A stretch of 64,000 nt of DNA from positions 2,018,001 through 2,082,000 of the forward strand of contig CP064984.1 in NCBI GenBank assembly GCA_016699615.1, written 5' to 3'. Below the pieces are notes generated by a model. The model did not search any database. It was not told the origin of the DNA and was given only the letters and a program-made list of their open reading frames with translations. Positions 46,614 to 57,321 of the stretch are shown here, one piece after another (the stretch's first letter is position 1; each line of letters starts with the position of its first letter). The DNA comes from Sphingobacteriales bacterium (lineage in GTDB: Bacteria > Bacteroidota > Bacteroidia > Chitinophagales > JADIYW01). Both the position numbers and the translations under genes were made by a program.

Positions 46614-49600
46614 TTATTTCAATATCACTAATTTCTGGTATTGGCTAGTTTTTCCACCAAAATTATCCTTTAAAGACACTTTATACACATAAACGCCACG
46701 TCCAATTGGATCACCAAACTCATCTTTGCCATCCCAAACTATGTCCGACACTCTGTAGCCAACTGAATTTATAGTCTGAAAAATTGTCTTTACAATTTTA
46801 CCAGTTACAGAAAATATTTCAATTTTTAAATCTAATTCTTGGTTTGGTTTGTTGTGCTCAAACATAAACGTAGTTTTTGTAGTAAATGGATTTGGATAGT
46901 TAAGTACATGTGTCAATGCCAAAGTTGCATTTTGTTCTACTACAAATTCTGTGTATGTTTTTCCATTATTATTAAATATATCCCAAGCTTCAATATTTAG
47001 TGTATGTCTTCCTTTACTTACTTTATCTAAAGGAAAAGAGACTTTACCTTTTCTTATATTGTTTAATTCTGGTTCGTAGTAATCATTTAATGTATAGATG
47101 TTTTTTGTATTGTTGTCTAATATTGCAGTAATATCATGTCCTATGCCATTTCCAGTTGTATTGATGCCATTTTCATCAAATAAAGTAAGTAGTAGTGTCG
47201 GATTTTCATCAGTGATGCCACCAAATGCAAAATTCTCATCATTTAAAAAAGCTTCTATGTCTGGTCCTTTATTATCTTGTATAGATGTGGTATCTATGCC
47301 ACCAATTATAATATTATTGTCTACACCAATAGCATCTGTTGTATTGCTGTTTGCATAGGATGATATTTTTCCGTTTCCAAAATTATATTCAATATCTTTT
47401 GGTACAGTAAAATTAACTTGAAAAATACCATTTGTTACATTAGTCTTTGCTCTAACAATTTTATTTTTTTGCAGCTGAAATGGATATGCTGAGCTTTGTG
47501 GGTCATTTGCCAAAGTGTTCATGGTTTTAGATTTATCGTATATCGTAATTGTTGCAACGCCATTAAAATCTGACATTATATTGTTACTCATGTCTTTGAC
47601 TGCACCAGTAATTGTAATGTTTTTTAGTGCTTTTAATGTATCAGTATTAAGACCATTGATAGATGTGATTTCTATATTATTTTTAGGAAATGCCAAACGC
47701 ATAGCTGGGTCGCCAAATAATGAAAATTTTCTATTACCATCACCAGTAAATGTAACTCTTTTGGCTAATCTTAAGATATCTCCAATTTTTATATCAGTTT
47801 GCAAAGCTGCTTGTGTTATTTGTTGCATGAAATTTCTATTCATATCAAAATTTTCACTTGCAAACACTAATCTTGTAGTAGAAACCAATGCAGCTGAACC
47901 ACTATTTTCTTTTAATATTATTAGTTCACCTGCAGAATGTTCATTAGGCTCATCGTATCTTGTAAATTCGCATGTGGCAGTAATAAATAAAGGTAGTTTG
48001 TTGCTGTTATTCCACTTTTCAATATCAGAAATTCTAAGTAATGCTTCTTGTGCCCATCCACTACCACCACCATGTCCAATATAATTTATTAATAGCGTAC
48101 CACTAGATACTTTGCTATTCAGTGCAAGATTTGCGCCAGGATAAGTTGCACCACTGATGCTATTTTGTTGTGTAAATGCATCTAAATAAATTTTATCAAT
48201 ATTGTACTTTGGTATTTGATTTTTTGTGTATTCTGCAATATTATCAGCTTGTGTTAGGTGTAAATTTCCATCTTCATCATCTGCTATAAATGTAAGTTGT
48301 GTACGCCAATCTCCATAATCAGAAACTTCATAGTAGTTTTTTATTTTATCTGTGATTGCTTTTGCACTACTAGTACTGATTGCTGGTATTCTACCTACGC
48401 CAATATCTATTAAATCTAATGAAGTATTTTCAATGTTATTTCCTTCAGCATCATCTAAAATTCCAAAATAATCATCGCTTGTAAATGTTTGCAATGCTTT
48501 GAAAGAATTTTTACTTTGATAAGTTGGAAGGTTAAAATCGCCTAATTCTCTGTTGTTGTATGAGCCATCACCAAATAATAATAAGTATTTAGGTAAATCT
48601 TGACTTTGTGTTGCTCTATCGTAAAACATTTTTACAAAATTTCTAATTGCAGTAATGTCATTTGTGCCAGATGAAAATTCGTTATAGACTTGCTCAATAT
48701 CAACAACCACAACACGCATATTTTCTTTACTTCTGTGTAGTTGTGCAATTTCTTCTGCATAAGATAGAAATTTTTGTCTTGTTATGATAACATAATCTTG
48801 AGCACTCAAAGCGTGTAAGTTTTGGTTGCCTACGCTACCTAAAGCAATTGGTGTATTGCTTGTATTTTCAAATACTGCAAATTCTTTTAAGCTATCTGTA
48901 TTTGCTGTAAATACAGCTTGACTGCCTATTGTGGTGTAATTTATTTTTACAACATCGAATGGATTAGTAATATCCCAAATTTCTACATTACTATTAATGT
49001 TTGATATTGTGAACTTAGTGATTTTTGATGAACCAACACTTTGAATGTCTCTGAAATATAATGGTGTGCCATTATAGACTAAATTGCACCGTGCTTGTAA
49101 GTTTATATAATCTAAAAAGGCTTTGCCAGAAAAATCATTGGTTTGATAAATATAATTTAGTGTGTAGTTGCTACTTGGATTTGCAAATGAAAATGTTGCA
49201 TCTTGAGGCATTCCATAGCTAAAAATTCCTTGTGTTTCTTGTTGTAATGGACTTAAATTTATATTTCTAATATTACTACCTTCTGATATTTGCATAATAC
49301 TACTAGTGCCAGAAACTGCCACAACATTAGTCCAAATTTTTATTGCTTGTGATGGTATAATATTTGGGAAATTAAAAGTATAGTTTTTAGTTGTTTGGTT
49401 TGTAAATCTATCGCCAACAAAAACTCTACCAGAATGTGCTATATTTTCTGTTTCAACTTCAACAAATGCAAGTGCATCATAAGCATTAGAAGTATAATTT
49501 TCAGTTAATGCATTTCCATTAATTGAGTTTATTCTTTTTCCACTACCTAAATCTGTAGTTAAAAATAAATTCTGTGTAGCTGAATAAAGGTGTTTTGTTA

Positions 49601-50381
49601 ATTTGAATTGTTGTTTCTGTATATCATATTTCCAAACATCTGGACCAGGCGTATACACCAAAATATAATCACCATCTTGGAACGTAGAACTATTGGCACT
49701 TACTACTTTTATAGCATATTCTTGAATGTCATCTGTTCTAGTTGCGCCAGCAAGTTCTGGAAGCATTCCACCATCTTGCCCAAAAATTCTTATATTATTT
49801 GGATTTAAGCTAGAAAGATTAACACCTAATTGTTTTAAAAAGCTATAGTCTAATTTGTGTATTCCTGCTTTTTCAACACCAAATTTATACCATTTACCAT
49901 TTGCTAGCATTGAATTAGATGTATATGATTGTTGGCTTTCGCCTATTCTTAGTCCATCTGAATTCTCAAAAATATTTACTGTAAATGATTTTAAAATTTC
50001 TAATTTCCCAAAGTTTATTTTGTATGGATTGATGATTAGATTGCCTTTGTTGCCACTTTTCTCATTAGTTACAAACTTTGATATTACTAAAGTAGCAGGT
50101 AAATTTGAAATAGAACTAATATTAATATCAGAAGATTCATAAATTAAGTTATCAATCTGATACTCAAAATTATTGCTACTAATCTTGAAATTGTGAATAT
50201 AGTATGGTAATATTTGTTGTAGATTTTCTTTATAAGCATTATTAAAACTAACATTATTGCCTATTATATTAGCATCTATTGTAATGTCATCTTTTGATAT
50301 AGCAACTGAATTGTGTAAAAACAGGACTACAAATAGATAAATATTTGTTAAAAATAGATTTGTGTTTTTCGTTTGGTGCAT
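46614..50381 (-). CDS. porU: PorU, T9SS C-terminal signal peptidase/sortase
   Basis: 1255 residues, gingipain-like family C25. Signal segment in the first about 30. Catalytic His770 in NYIGHGGGSGW and Cys804 in FITATCEFTRYDEP. DGSYNNRELGDFNLP and VGRIPA precede them. The C-terminus (ALTHVLNYPNPFTTKTTFMFEH ... RGVYVYKVSLKD ... KLVILK) is a T9SS C-terminal-domain-like beta fold. PorU cuts off the sorting signal of T9SS cargo and attaches the cargo to anionic LPS. It heads the porU-porV unit and is divergent from gldJ. Confidence 0.93.
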   Translation of the reverse strand: MHQTKNTNLFLTNIYLFVVLFLHNSVAISKDDITIDANIIGNNVSFNNAYKENLQQILPYYIHNFKISSNNFEYQIDNLIYESSDINISSISNLPATLVISKFVTNEKSGNKGNLIINPYKINFGKLEILKSFTVNIFENSDGLRIGESQQSYTSNSMLANGKWYKFGVEKAGIHKLDYSFLKQLGVNLSSLNPNNIRIFGQDGGMLPELAGATRTDDIQEYAIKVVSANSSTFQDGDYILVYTPGPDVWKYDIQKQQFKLTKHLYSATQNLFLTTDLGSGKRINSINGNALTENYTSNAYDALAFVEVETENIAHSGRVFVGDRFTNQTTKNYTFNFPNIIPSQAIKIWTNVVAVSGTSSIMQISEGSNIRNINLSPLQQETQGIFSYGMPQDATFSFANPSSNYTLNYIYQTNDFSGKAFLDYINLQARCNLVYNGTPLYFRDIQSVGSSKITKFTISNINSNVEIWDITNPFDVVKINYTTIGSQAVFTANTDSLKEFAVFENTSNTPIALGSVGNQNLHALSAQDYVIITRQKFLSYAEEIAQLHRSKENMRVVVVDIEQVYNEFSSGTNDITAIRNFVKMFYDRATQSQDLPKYLLLFGDGSYNNRELGDFNLPTYQSKNSFKALQTFTSDDYFGILDDAEGNNIENTSLDLIDIGVGRIPAISTSSAKAITDKIKNYYEVSDYGDWRTQLTFIADDEDGNLHLTQADNIAEYTKNQIPKYNIDKIYLDAFTQQNSISGATYPGANLALNSKVSSGTLLINYIGHGGGSGWAQEALLRISDIEKWNNSNKLPLFITATCEFTRYDEPNEHSAGELIILKENSGSAALVSTTRLVFASENFDMNRNFMQQITQAALQTDIKIGDILRLAKRVTFTGDGNRKFSLFGDPAMRLAFPKNNIEITSINGLNTDTLKALKNITITGAVKDMSNNIMSDFNGVATITIYDKSKTMNTLANDPQSSAYPFQLQKNKIVRAKTNVTNGIFQVNFTVPKDIEYNFGNGKISSYANSNTTDAIGVDNNIIIGGIDTTSIQDNKGPDIEAFLNDENFAFGGITDENPTLLLTLFDENGINTTGNGIGHDITAILDNNTKNIYTLNDYYEPELNNIRKGKVSFPLDKVSKGRHTLNIEAWDIFNNNGKTYTEFVVEQNATLALTHVLNYPNPFTTKTTFMFEHNKPNQELDLKIEIFSVTGKIVKTIFQTINSVGYRVSDIVWDGKDEFGDPIGRGVYVYKVSLKDNFGGKTSQYQKLVILK

Positions 50382-50463
50382 TAGAATAGCTTATATATGA
50401 TGTAAAAAACAAATAAAAAGTCCAATATACAAGGCGTTTTCATGATAAAAAACGTTGCACTAA

Positions 50464-50471
50464 CAAATATA
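50464..50471 (-). promoter_or_regulatory. -7 promoter element (TATATTTG) for porU-porV
   Basis: Minus-strand TATATTTG, about 82 bases before the porU start, in the porU/gldJ divergent intergenic region. Confidence 0.45.
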
Positions 50472-50540
50472 CACTAAAAAACTATTTATTTCGTTTATTA
50501 AAAAAAATAAAACTAATTTGTAATATTAGAAGTAATTTAT

Positions 50541-50548
50541 TATTTTTG
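50541..50548 (+). promoter_or_regulatory. -7 promoter element (TATTTTTG) for gldJ
   Basis: TATTTTTG, 38 bases before the gldJ ATG. Confidence 0.5.
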
Positions 50549-50586
50549 TATCTTTACGATAATTAAACTTATACTTAAAAAACATT

Positions 50587-52080
50587 ATGAGAAAAATTGT
50601 TTTTATATCAATAGTAGCTTTAATCTTTGCAAGTTCATGTAAAGGTGGAAAGGACAAAGCAGCAAGTTCATCTACTACAGGTTGGAACTACAACGACAAA
50701 GAATGGGGTGGTTTTCAAGTAGCTGAAGAAACTCAACAAATTACTGGACCAAATCTAGTATTAGTAGAAGGTGGTACATTTGTAATGGGTGCAACAGAAG
50801 ATAACTTATTATATGAGTTTGATAACGTTCAAAGAAGAGTAACAGTATCGTCATTTTATATGGATGAAACTGAAGTAACAAACGTAGCCTACAGAGAATA
50901 CACATATTGGTTACAGAGAGTGTTTGGTACAGATCATCCAGAGTTTGTTAGTGCTGCAAAACCTGACTCATTATGTTGGAGAAGAAATCTAGCTTATAAT
51001 GAGCCATATGTAAAATATTATTTTACTCATCCATCTTACAATAGCTATCCAGTTGTTGGTGTAACTTGGTTACAAGCTACAGAATATTGCAAATGGAGAA
51101 CAGATAGAGTAAATGAGTTCTTATTAATTAAAAAAGGATATTTAGCAAATAATCCAAACCAAGTTAATGAAGACAACTTTAACACTGAAGCATATATGGC
51201 TGGAATGTATCAAGGTACAACAGGCGAAAAACAAGGTATTGAAAACTTAGGACCAGAAGGTGGTGTAAGAAACGTAAACATGTCTGATGGTATTTTATTA
51301 CCAGATTATAGACTACCAACAGAAGCAGAATGGGAATATGCTGCATTAGGTCTTAGAGGAAATATGCCATTACAAGGAGAAGAAGTAGTTTCTGATAGAA
51401 GAATTTATCCTTGGGATGGTGCTACATTTAGATACCAAATTCATGGCAAACAACAAGGTAATTTCTTAGCAAACTTTATGAGAGGAAGAGGTGATTATAT
51501 GGGTGTTGCTGGTGCCTTGAATGATAATGCTGAAATAACATCAGATGTTTATGCAAACTATCCTAATGACTTTGGATTGTTTAATATGGCAGGAAACGTA
51601 AATGAGTGGGTACAGGACGTATATAGACCAATGACTGAAGCATTCGCTGATGACCTAAATACATTTAGAGGTAATGATTTCATGAAACAGTCTGAAGAAG
51701 AAGGATTAGACGAAAAAGGTAGAATTAAATATGTTCGTCAAAGTGATGAGGAATTAGCTAATAGAATAAATTATAGAAAAGCATTTGCATTAGATTACAA
51801 TGACGGTGATTCATCTTCATTTGTTTCTTATAATTATGGTATATCTACTTTAGTTAATAATAAATCTAGAGTATACAAAGGTGGTTCTTGGAGAGATAGA
51901 GGTTATTATTTATCACCAGGTACAAGAAGATTTGTGAATGAAGATCAATCTTCTGATGATATTGGATTTAGATGTGCAATGGTTAGAGTTGGTTCTCAAG
52001 ATGGAAACATGTTTGGTGGTCAAGCTTTTAAAGAAATGCAAAAAGTGGTTACTAAAAACCAAAAAGCAAGAAAATTATAA
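50587..52080 (+). CDS. gldJ: Gliding motility/T9SS lipoprotein GldJ
   Basis: 497 residues with a lipoprotein signal (MRKIVFISIVALIFASSC, Cys18). FGE/sulfatase-type domain: VEGGTFVMGATEDN, FYMDETEVTNVAYREY, GVTWLQATEYCKWR, RLPTEAEWEYAALG, NDFGLFNMAGNVNEWVQDVYRP, KGGSWRDRGYYLSPGTRRF. It is a paralogue of GldK in this window but longer, with an extra loop about 180-230. GldJ is needed for gliding and for GldK stability in model species. The location beside porU-porV and before murF supports gldJ rather than gldK. Confidence 0.9.
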   Translation: MRKIVFISIVALIFASSCKGGKDKAASSSTTGWNYNDKEWGGFQVAEETQQITGPNLVLVEGGTFVMGATEDNLLYEFDNVQRRVTVSSFYMDETEVTNVAYREYTYWLQRVFGTDHPEFVSAAKPDSLCWRRNLAYNEPYVKYYFTHPSYNSYPVVGVTWLQATEYCKWRTDRVNEFLLIKKGYLANNPNQVNEDNFNTEAYMAGMYQGTTGEKQGIENLGPEGGVRNVNMSDGILLPDYRLPTEAEWEYAALGLRGNMPLQGEEVVSDRRIYPWDGATFRYQIHGKQQGNFLANFMRGRGDYMGVAGALNDNAEITSDVYANYPNDFGLFNMAGNVNEWVQDVYRPMTEAFADDLNTFRGNDFMKQSEEEGLDEKGRIKYVRQSDEELANRINYRKAFALDYNDGDSSSFVSYNYGISTLVNNKSRVYKGGSWRDRGYYLSPGTRRFVNEDQSSDDIGFRCAMVRVGSQDGNMFGGQAFKEMQKVVTKNQKARKL

Positions 52081-52105
52081 TAAAGTAATAGAAACTATTT
52101 ATAGA

Positions 52106-52137
52106 AAAAGTCTCGATTAATTTCGAGACTTTTTTAT
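52106..52137 (+). terminator. Rho-independent terminator after gldJ
   Basis: AAAAGTCTCGA - TTAATT - TCGAGACTTTT, an 11-bp stem followed by more T. It ends 8 bases before the murF ATG, so murF needs its own start signal or read-through. Confidence 0.88.
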
Positions 52138-52145
52138 TTTTATGC

Positions 52146-53420
52146 ATGATAAATAATATTTTCAATCTATATCAAAAGTTTTTAGAAAGCAATGGTGTTA
52201 CAACAGATACCAGAAGTATAAAGCAAAACCAAATCTTCTTTGCTTTGAAAGGCGATAATTTTAATGCAAACCAATTTGCTCAAAAAGCTTTAGAAATAGG
52301 CGCATCTTATGTCGTTATTGATGATGAAGTATATAATATTGATGTAAGATGCATATTAGTTGAAAATGTATTACATACTTTGCAGCAGTTGGCATTACAC
52401 CACAGAAGACAAATCCAATTAAAAGCATTGCTTGCAATAACTGGTTCTAATGGAAAAACAACTACAAAGGAATTGGTACATGCTGTTATTAAAGAGCAGT
52501 ATAAAACGCACGCCACAAAAGGCAATCTAAATAATCATATTGGAATTCCAATTACATTATTAGAAATGCCATTAGATACAGAAATTGCAATCATAGAAAT
52601 GGGTGCAAACCATCAAAATGAGATAGCACAATATTGCACATACACAGAGCCAACACATGGAATTATTACAAATATTGGAAAGGCACATTTGGAAGGTTTT
52701 GGTGGTGTAGATGGTATCATCAAAGGGAAAGGCGAGTTGTTTGATTATCTAACTAAAAATAATGGAACAGCAATTTATAATGCAGATGATGCCATTCTTT
52801 GCAAGATGATAGAAGATAAGCAAATAAAGAATAAATACGCTTATTCAGTAAATCAAGTAAATATTGTGCAAGAATTTCCGAATATTATTGTAGAATCTGA
52901 TACGCAAAATATTAAAACAAATTTATTTGGCAAGTACAATTTAAGTAATGTATTGTGTGCCATAAAAATTGGTCAGTTATTTCAAATTTCAATAGAAAAA
53001 ATCAAACAAGGTATTGAAAATTATTTTCCAAATAACAAACGTTCAGAGCTAATTGAAAAAGAAGGCTATCAATTGATATTAGATTACTACAATGCAAATC
53101 CAACGAGCATGCAGCATGCTTTAGAAAATTTTAGTTTAAGCAAGAATAAGAACAGAATTGTAATTTTAGGAGATATGTTTGAGCTAGGCAACAATGCATC
53201 TGAAGAACATCAACATATTGCTAAACTTGCAGAAGATTTGAACTTTGAAAAAATAGTACTTGTTGGAAAGAATTTTAAAAATGTAATTGTAAATAAAGCC
53301 ATAAAATTCGATACTTCTGATGAAGCTAAAATATGGTTTAAATCTAAAGATAAATTGAATAGTGAAATTTTGATAAAAGGCTCAAGAGGTATGAAAATGG
53401 AAAATATTCTATCGGAATAA
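52146..53420 (+). CDS. murF: MurF, UDP-N-acetylmuramoyl-tripeptide--D-alanyl-D-alanine ligase
   Basis: 424 residues. TDTRSIKQNQIFFALKGDNFNANQF (substrate domain), ATP loop ITGSNGKTTTKELV, GNLNNHIGIPITLLEM, IIEMGANHQNEIAQYC, ILDYYNANPTSMQHAL, and the final KGSRGMKMENIL. It adds D-Ala-D-Ala to the peptidoglycan precursor. Its stop is 2 bases from the converging aroB stop. Confidence 0.95.
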   Translation: MINNIFNLYQKFLESNGVTTDTRSIKQNQIFFALKGDNFNANQFAQKALEIGASYVVIDDEVYNIDVRCILVENVLHTLQQLALHHRRQIQLKALLAITGSNGKTTTKELVHAVIKEQYKTHATKGNLNNHIGIPITLLEMPLDTEIAIIEMGANHQNEIAQYCTYTEPTHGIITNIGKAHLEGFGGVDGIIKGKGELFDYLTKNNGTAIYNADDAILCKMIEDKQIKNKYAYSVNQVNIVQEFPNIIVESDTQNIKTNLFGKYNLSNVLCAIKIGQLFQISIEKIKQGIENYFPNNKRSELIEKEGYQLILDYYNANPTSMQHALENFSLSKNKNRIVILGDMFELGNNASEEHQHIAKLAEDLNFEKIVLVGKNFKNVIVNKAIKFDTSDEAKIWFKSKDKLNSEILIKGSRGMKMENILSE

Positions 53421-53422
53421 TT

Positions 53423-54475
53423 TTACAAATTAATATAGAAATTAATGCCATCTATAATATCTTCTTCATCTATGCTAATGTTGTAAGCACACGCACCAAT
53501 AGATGTTAATAATGCAGCTTGAATATCGTTTCCTTTATTCTTTTTATCCATCAACATCAATTGAATAATATTTTCAATAGGATATGAGGCTATGTCTTGC
53601 TTCGGGAAATATTGTAAAATCAATTGTACAATATCAGCCAATTCATTTTCTGATAAATCAGTTTTTTGATGTGATAAATATGCTTCTGCAATCATGCCAA
53701 TAGCAATTGCTTCGCCATGCAAGAGTGGATGTGCTGTGTGTTCTATAGAATAGGCTTCAATAGCATGACCAATAGTATGACCAAAATTTAATATTTTTCT
53801 CAATCCTTTTTCCTTCGGATCTTCCTCCACCACATTTTTTTTAATCAATAAAGATTGATACATCAATGCAGAAATATCATCATTAAAAATGTCAATCTCT
53901 TTCAGTTGTTCCCACTGAGTTGAATTAAAAATCAAAGCATGTTTCAATATTTCAGCAAAACCATTAATGTATTGTCTTTTTTCTAATGTCTTTAGAAAAT
54001 CATTATAAATAAAAACAAGAACAGGATTTTGAAATAGCCCAATTAGGTTTTTACCATACTTAAAATCTATACCTAATTTGCCACCAATAGACGAATCTAC
54101 TTGCGAAAGCACAATTGTAGGTAATTGTATAAAATCTATGCCAGGTTTGTAGCAACTTGCAGCAAAGCCACCCATGTCACCAATTACACCACCACCCAAA
54201 TTAATAAAAACAGCATTTCTATCTACAGTTTCATCAATTAGTGCTTTCCAAATCAATTCACAAGTTGTAATGTTTTTATTTTCTTCACCAGATTTTATTT
54301 CAATTATAACATCTATGCTTATGTTTTTTTCTAAGATTGGAAGACAATATTGTTTTGTATTTTCATCAACCAATACAATTTTTTTTGTGTACTGATTGAT
54401 GGCTAAAAAAGATTTTAATTCTTCAAAATTATTGTCAAAAACTATATTGTAGTCTTGTAGTTGTATGCAATTCAT
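53423..54475 (-). CDS. aroB: 3-dehydroquinate synthase
   Basis: 350 residues. NAD/zinc motifs: KSGEENKNITTCE, NLGGGVIGDMGGFAASCYKPGIDF (two segments), PTIVLSQVDSSIGGKLGID, GFAEILKHALI, LNFGHTIGHAIE and LLHGEAIAIGM (zinc ligands His/His/Glu). It makes dehydroquinate in the shikimate pathway. The preceding small gene stops 2 bases before its start. Confidence 0.96.
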   Translation of the reverse strand: MNCIQLQDYNIVFDNNFEELKSFLAINQYTKKIVLVDENTKQYCLPILEKNISIDVIIEIKSGEENKNITTCELIWKALIDETVDRNAVFINLGGGVIGDMGGFAASCYKPGIDFIQLPTIVLSQVDSSIGGKLGIDFKYGKNLIGLFQNPVLVFIYNDFLKTLEKRQYINGFAEILKHALIFNSTQWEQLKEIDIFNDDISALMYQSLLIKKNVVEEDPKEKGLRKILNFGHTIGHAIEAYSIEHTAHPLLHGEAIAIGMIAEAYLSHQKTDLSENELADIVQLILQYFPKQDIASYPIENIIQLMLMDKKNKGNDIQAALLTSIGACAYNISIDEEDIIDGINFYINL

Positions 54476-54477
54476 GC

Positions 54478-54798
54478 CTATTTGTAATGCTTAATTTTTG
54501 TAGGTAAAAGAGAAGTTGCTTTCCAATCATTTATTAGTTTTTCCAAATCTTCTTTCCAAACTAAATATTTTTCCAATTCATACTTTTTGATTAAGCTATC
54601 AATATTAACTTGAACTTGACTTTTTGTTGTACTAACATTCTGATTGATGGCATAGAAAAAATCATCAATAATACGTTTGCCTTGTTCCTCAGTGTAATGT
54701 TGGTTTTGTATCAAATCTTCCAACAGTTCTTTAAATTTCTCTTGAAACAAGTGTGTTGTGCCAACTATATTATAAACGATATTTTTCATACAAGACAT
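54478..54798 (-). CDS. Conserved hypothetical protein, helical
   Basis: 106 residues from 54798, or 103 from the second ATG at 54789, which is likelier given a -7 element (TATTTTTG on the minus strand at 54814-54807). It is almost entirely helical: FQEKFKELLEDLIQNQHYTEEQGKRIIDDFFYAI, then SQVQVNIDSLIKKYELEKYLVWKEDLEKLI. The heptad-like pattern recalls phasin/PhaF-like proteins, not firmly. No signal peptide. It is co-transcribed with aroB (2-base gap). Confidence 0.6.
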   Translation of the reverse strand: MSCMKNIVYNIVGTTHLFQEKFKELLEDLIQNQHYTEEQGKRIIDDFFYAINQNVSTTKSQVQVNIDSLIKKYELEKYLVWKEDLEKLINDWKATSLLPTKIKHYK

Positions 54799-54892
54799 AT
54801 ATCTAACAAAAATACCATACTATTTTTAGATTTATGTAAAAATTACTTTATTATTTATCAATACACAGATATTTTATTTAACTTAGCAAGTT

Positions 54893-56589
54893 ATGAGTGA
54901 GCTAAAAAGATGGATTTTATTAGAGGCAGAACAAGACAAAGTAGATGAGTTACAAAAAGCCTTAAATATTCATCCAATTCTTTGCAAATTATTAGTGCTA
55001 AGAGATATTACGACTTACGAGCAAGCCAAAAAGTTTTTTAGACCAAGTTTAAGTGATTTGCACGATCCATTTCTGATGAAAGACATGGATATTGCCATCA
55101 ATAGAATTACAAATGCATTAGCCAATAATGAAAAAATACTAGTATATGGTGATTATGATGTAGATGGCACCACTTCTGTTGCCTTAGTATATTCATTTTT
55201 CAAGCAATTTTATACAAATATAGAATACTACATTCCAGATAGATACAGCGAAGGCTATGGTATTTCTACACAAGGTATAGATTTTGCCAAAGACAATAAT
55301 ATTACACTAATTATTGCACTAGATTGTGGCATTAGAGCACACGATAAAATAGACTATGCCAAAGAACGTAGTATAGATTTTATTATATGCGATCATCACT
55401 TGCCAGCAGACACAATTCCAGATGCAGTTGCCATTCTCGACCCAAAACGAGTAGATTGCAATTATCCATTCAAAGAGCTATCAGGATGCGGCATCGGATT
55501 TAAGTTAATTCAAGCATACACAATACAACATAATTTAGACATAGAAAATGTGTATTGCCAAATGGATTTAGTAGCCACAAGTATTGCATCAGATTTGGTA
55601 CATATTGTAGACGAAAACAGAATACTTGCAAAATTTGGAATTGACTTAGTAAACTCAAAACCAAGACCAGGCATAAAAGCACTAATCAATGAATTAAAAT
55701 TAAATAGAAAATTAGAAATTTCAGATTTAGTATTCATCATTGGACCAAGAATAAATGCAGCAGGAAGAATAGCACACGGCTCAGAAGCTGTAGAATTGCT
55801 AATAGCAGAAAACTTAGAAGTTGCTTTATCAAAAATTAAAAAAGTACAAGAAAACAACGATACAAGAAAAGAAGTAGACAAAGACATTACAGACGAAGCG
55901 TTCTATATTTTAGAAAATGATGAAACATTGTTGGCAAAAAAATCCACAGTATTGTTTAGACCACATTGGCACAAAGGTGTCATTGGCATTGTAGCATCAA
56001 GGTTAATAGAAAAATACCACAAACCAACCATCATTCTTACAGCATCAAACGGAAAAGGAGTAGGCTCTGGTCGTTCTGTACCAGGCTTTGATTTGCACGA
56101 TGCAATAGATAAATGTAGCGAACACATCATTCAATTTGGTGGACACAAATACGCAGAGGATTAACTATTGAGTTAGAACAAATAGACGCATTTATAGAAA
56201 AATTTGAAGAAGTAGTACAAAATAATATTACAGATGAATTGCTGATTGCACCAATTGAAATAGATGCAGAAATAGAATTCTCAGATATTAATGATAAGTT
56301 TTATAATATACTAGAACAAATGGCACCATTTGGACCACAAAATATGCGTCCAACATTTATGACCAAAGATGTATATGATACTGGATTTTCTAAAATTGTA
56401 AAAGAATCGCATCTAAAAATAAACTTATTAAAAGATGGACAAAATCCTGTAAACGGCGTAGGATTTGGCATGGCACGTTTGTTTGAAGTGATGAATGAAA
56501 AAGAAACTTTTGATGTATGTTACCAATTATATCCAAACGATTGGAACGGACAAACTAAAATAGAATTAAGGTTGAAAGACATAAAATAA
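54893..56589 (+). CDS. recJ: RecJ single-strand-specific exonuclease, split by an apparent one-base deletion
   Basis: First frame 54893-56164 carries DHH-family motifs: VYGDYDVDGTTS, IALDCG, CDHHLPAD, GCGIGFKL, GPRINAAGRI, HWHKGVIGIVASRLIE, GSGRSVPGFDLHDAI and FGGHKYA, then stops after AED. The family reads GGHxxAAGLT; restoring one base near 56153-56157 gives KYA-x-GLTIELEQID and continues to 56589 (OB-fold end DWNGQTKIELRLKDI). The repaired length is about 565 residues, normal for RecJ. It acts in recombination and mismatch repair. Its stop is 3 bases before lptB. Confidence 0.92.
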
Positions 56590-56592
56590 ACT

Positions 56593-57321
56593 ATGATACT
56601 AAAAGCTGAAAACTTATTTAAAACTTATGGCAATAGAAATGTTGTTGATGATGTTTCTATAGAAGTAAATCAGGGCGAAATAGTTGGATTGCTTGGGCCA
56701 AATGGAGCAGGAAAAACAACTACATTTTACATCACAGTTGGCTTAGTAGAACCAAACAAAGGCAATGTATTTTTAGATAACCAAAATATATCTAAAGTAC
56801 CCATGTACAAACGTGCACAACTTGGTGTTGGTTATTTACCACAAGAAAACTCAGTTTTTCGTACACTAAGTGTCGAAGATAATGTAAAAGCAATACTCGA
56901 GTTCACACCATTAAATAAGCAACAGCAAAAAGAAAAACTAGAAATACTATTAGATGAATTTGGACTACAAAAAATAAGAAAGACAAAAGGAAAATTACTT
57001 TCAGGTGGCGAGCGTAGAAGAACAGAAATAGCAAGAGCATTGGCATCAGACCCAAAATTTATATTGTTAGATGAGCCATTTGCAGGCATAGATCCAATTG
57101 CAGTAGAAGACATACAGCAAATAGTAGAAAAGCTGAAAGAAAAAAACATTGGAATATTAATTACAGATCACAATGTACACGAAACGCTGTCTATTACAGA
57201 CAGAGCATACCTTTTATTTGAAGGCAAAATCATCAAACAAGGTAGTGCCGAAGATTTAGCATCAGACGAAATGGTACGAAAAGTATACCTAGGACAAAGC
57301 TTTGAACTAAGAAGGAAATAA
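56593..57321 (+). CDS. lptB: LptB, LPS-export ABC ATPase
   Basis: 242 residues. Walker A GPNGAGKTT (Gly35-Thr43), Q-loop in YLPQENSVFRTL, signature LSGGERRRTEIARAL, Walker B FILLDEPFAGIDP, H-loop in ITDHNVHETL. The LSGGERRR and YLPQENSVF forms are typical of LptB rather than other importers. It powers lipopolysaccharide extraction with LptFG and LptC (lptC is at 35407). Confidence 0.95.
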   Translation: MILKAENLFKTYGNRNVVDDVSIEVNQGEIVGLLGPNGAGKTTTFYITVGLVEPNKGNVFLDNQNISKVPMYKRAQLGVGYLPQENSVFRTLSVEDNVKAILEFTPLNKQQQKEKLEILLDEFGLQKIRKTKGKLLSGGERRRTEIARALASDPKFILLDEPFAGIDPIAVEDIQQIVEKLKEKNIGILITDHNVHETLSITDRAYLLFEGKIIKQGSAEDLASDEMVRKVYLGQSFELRRK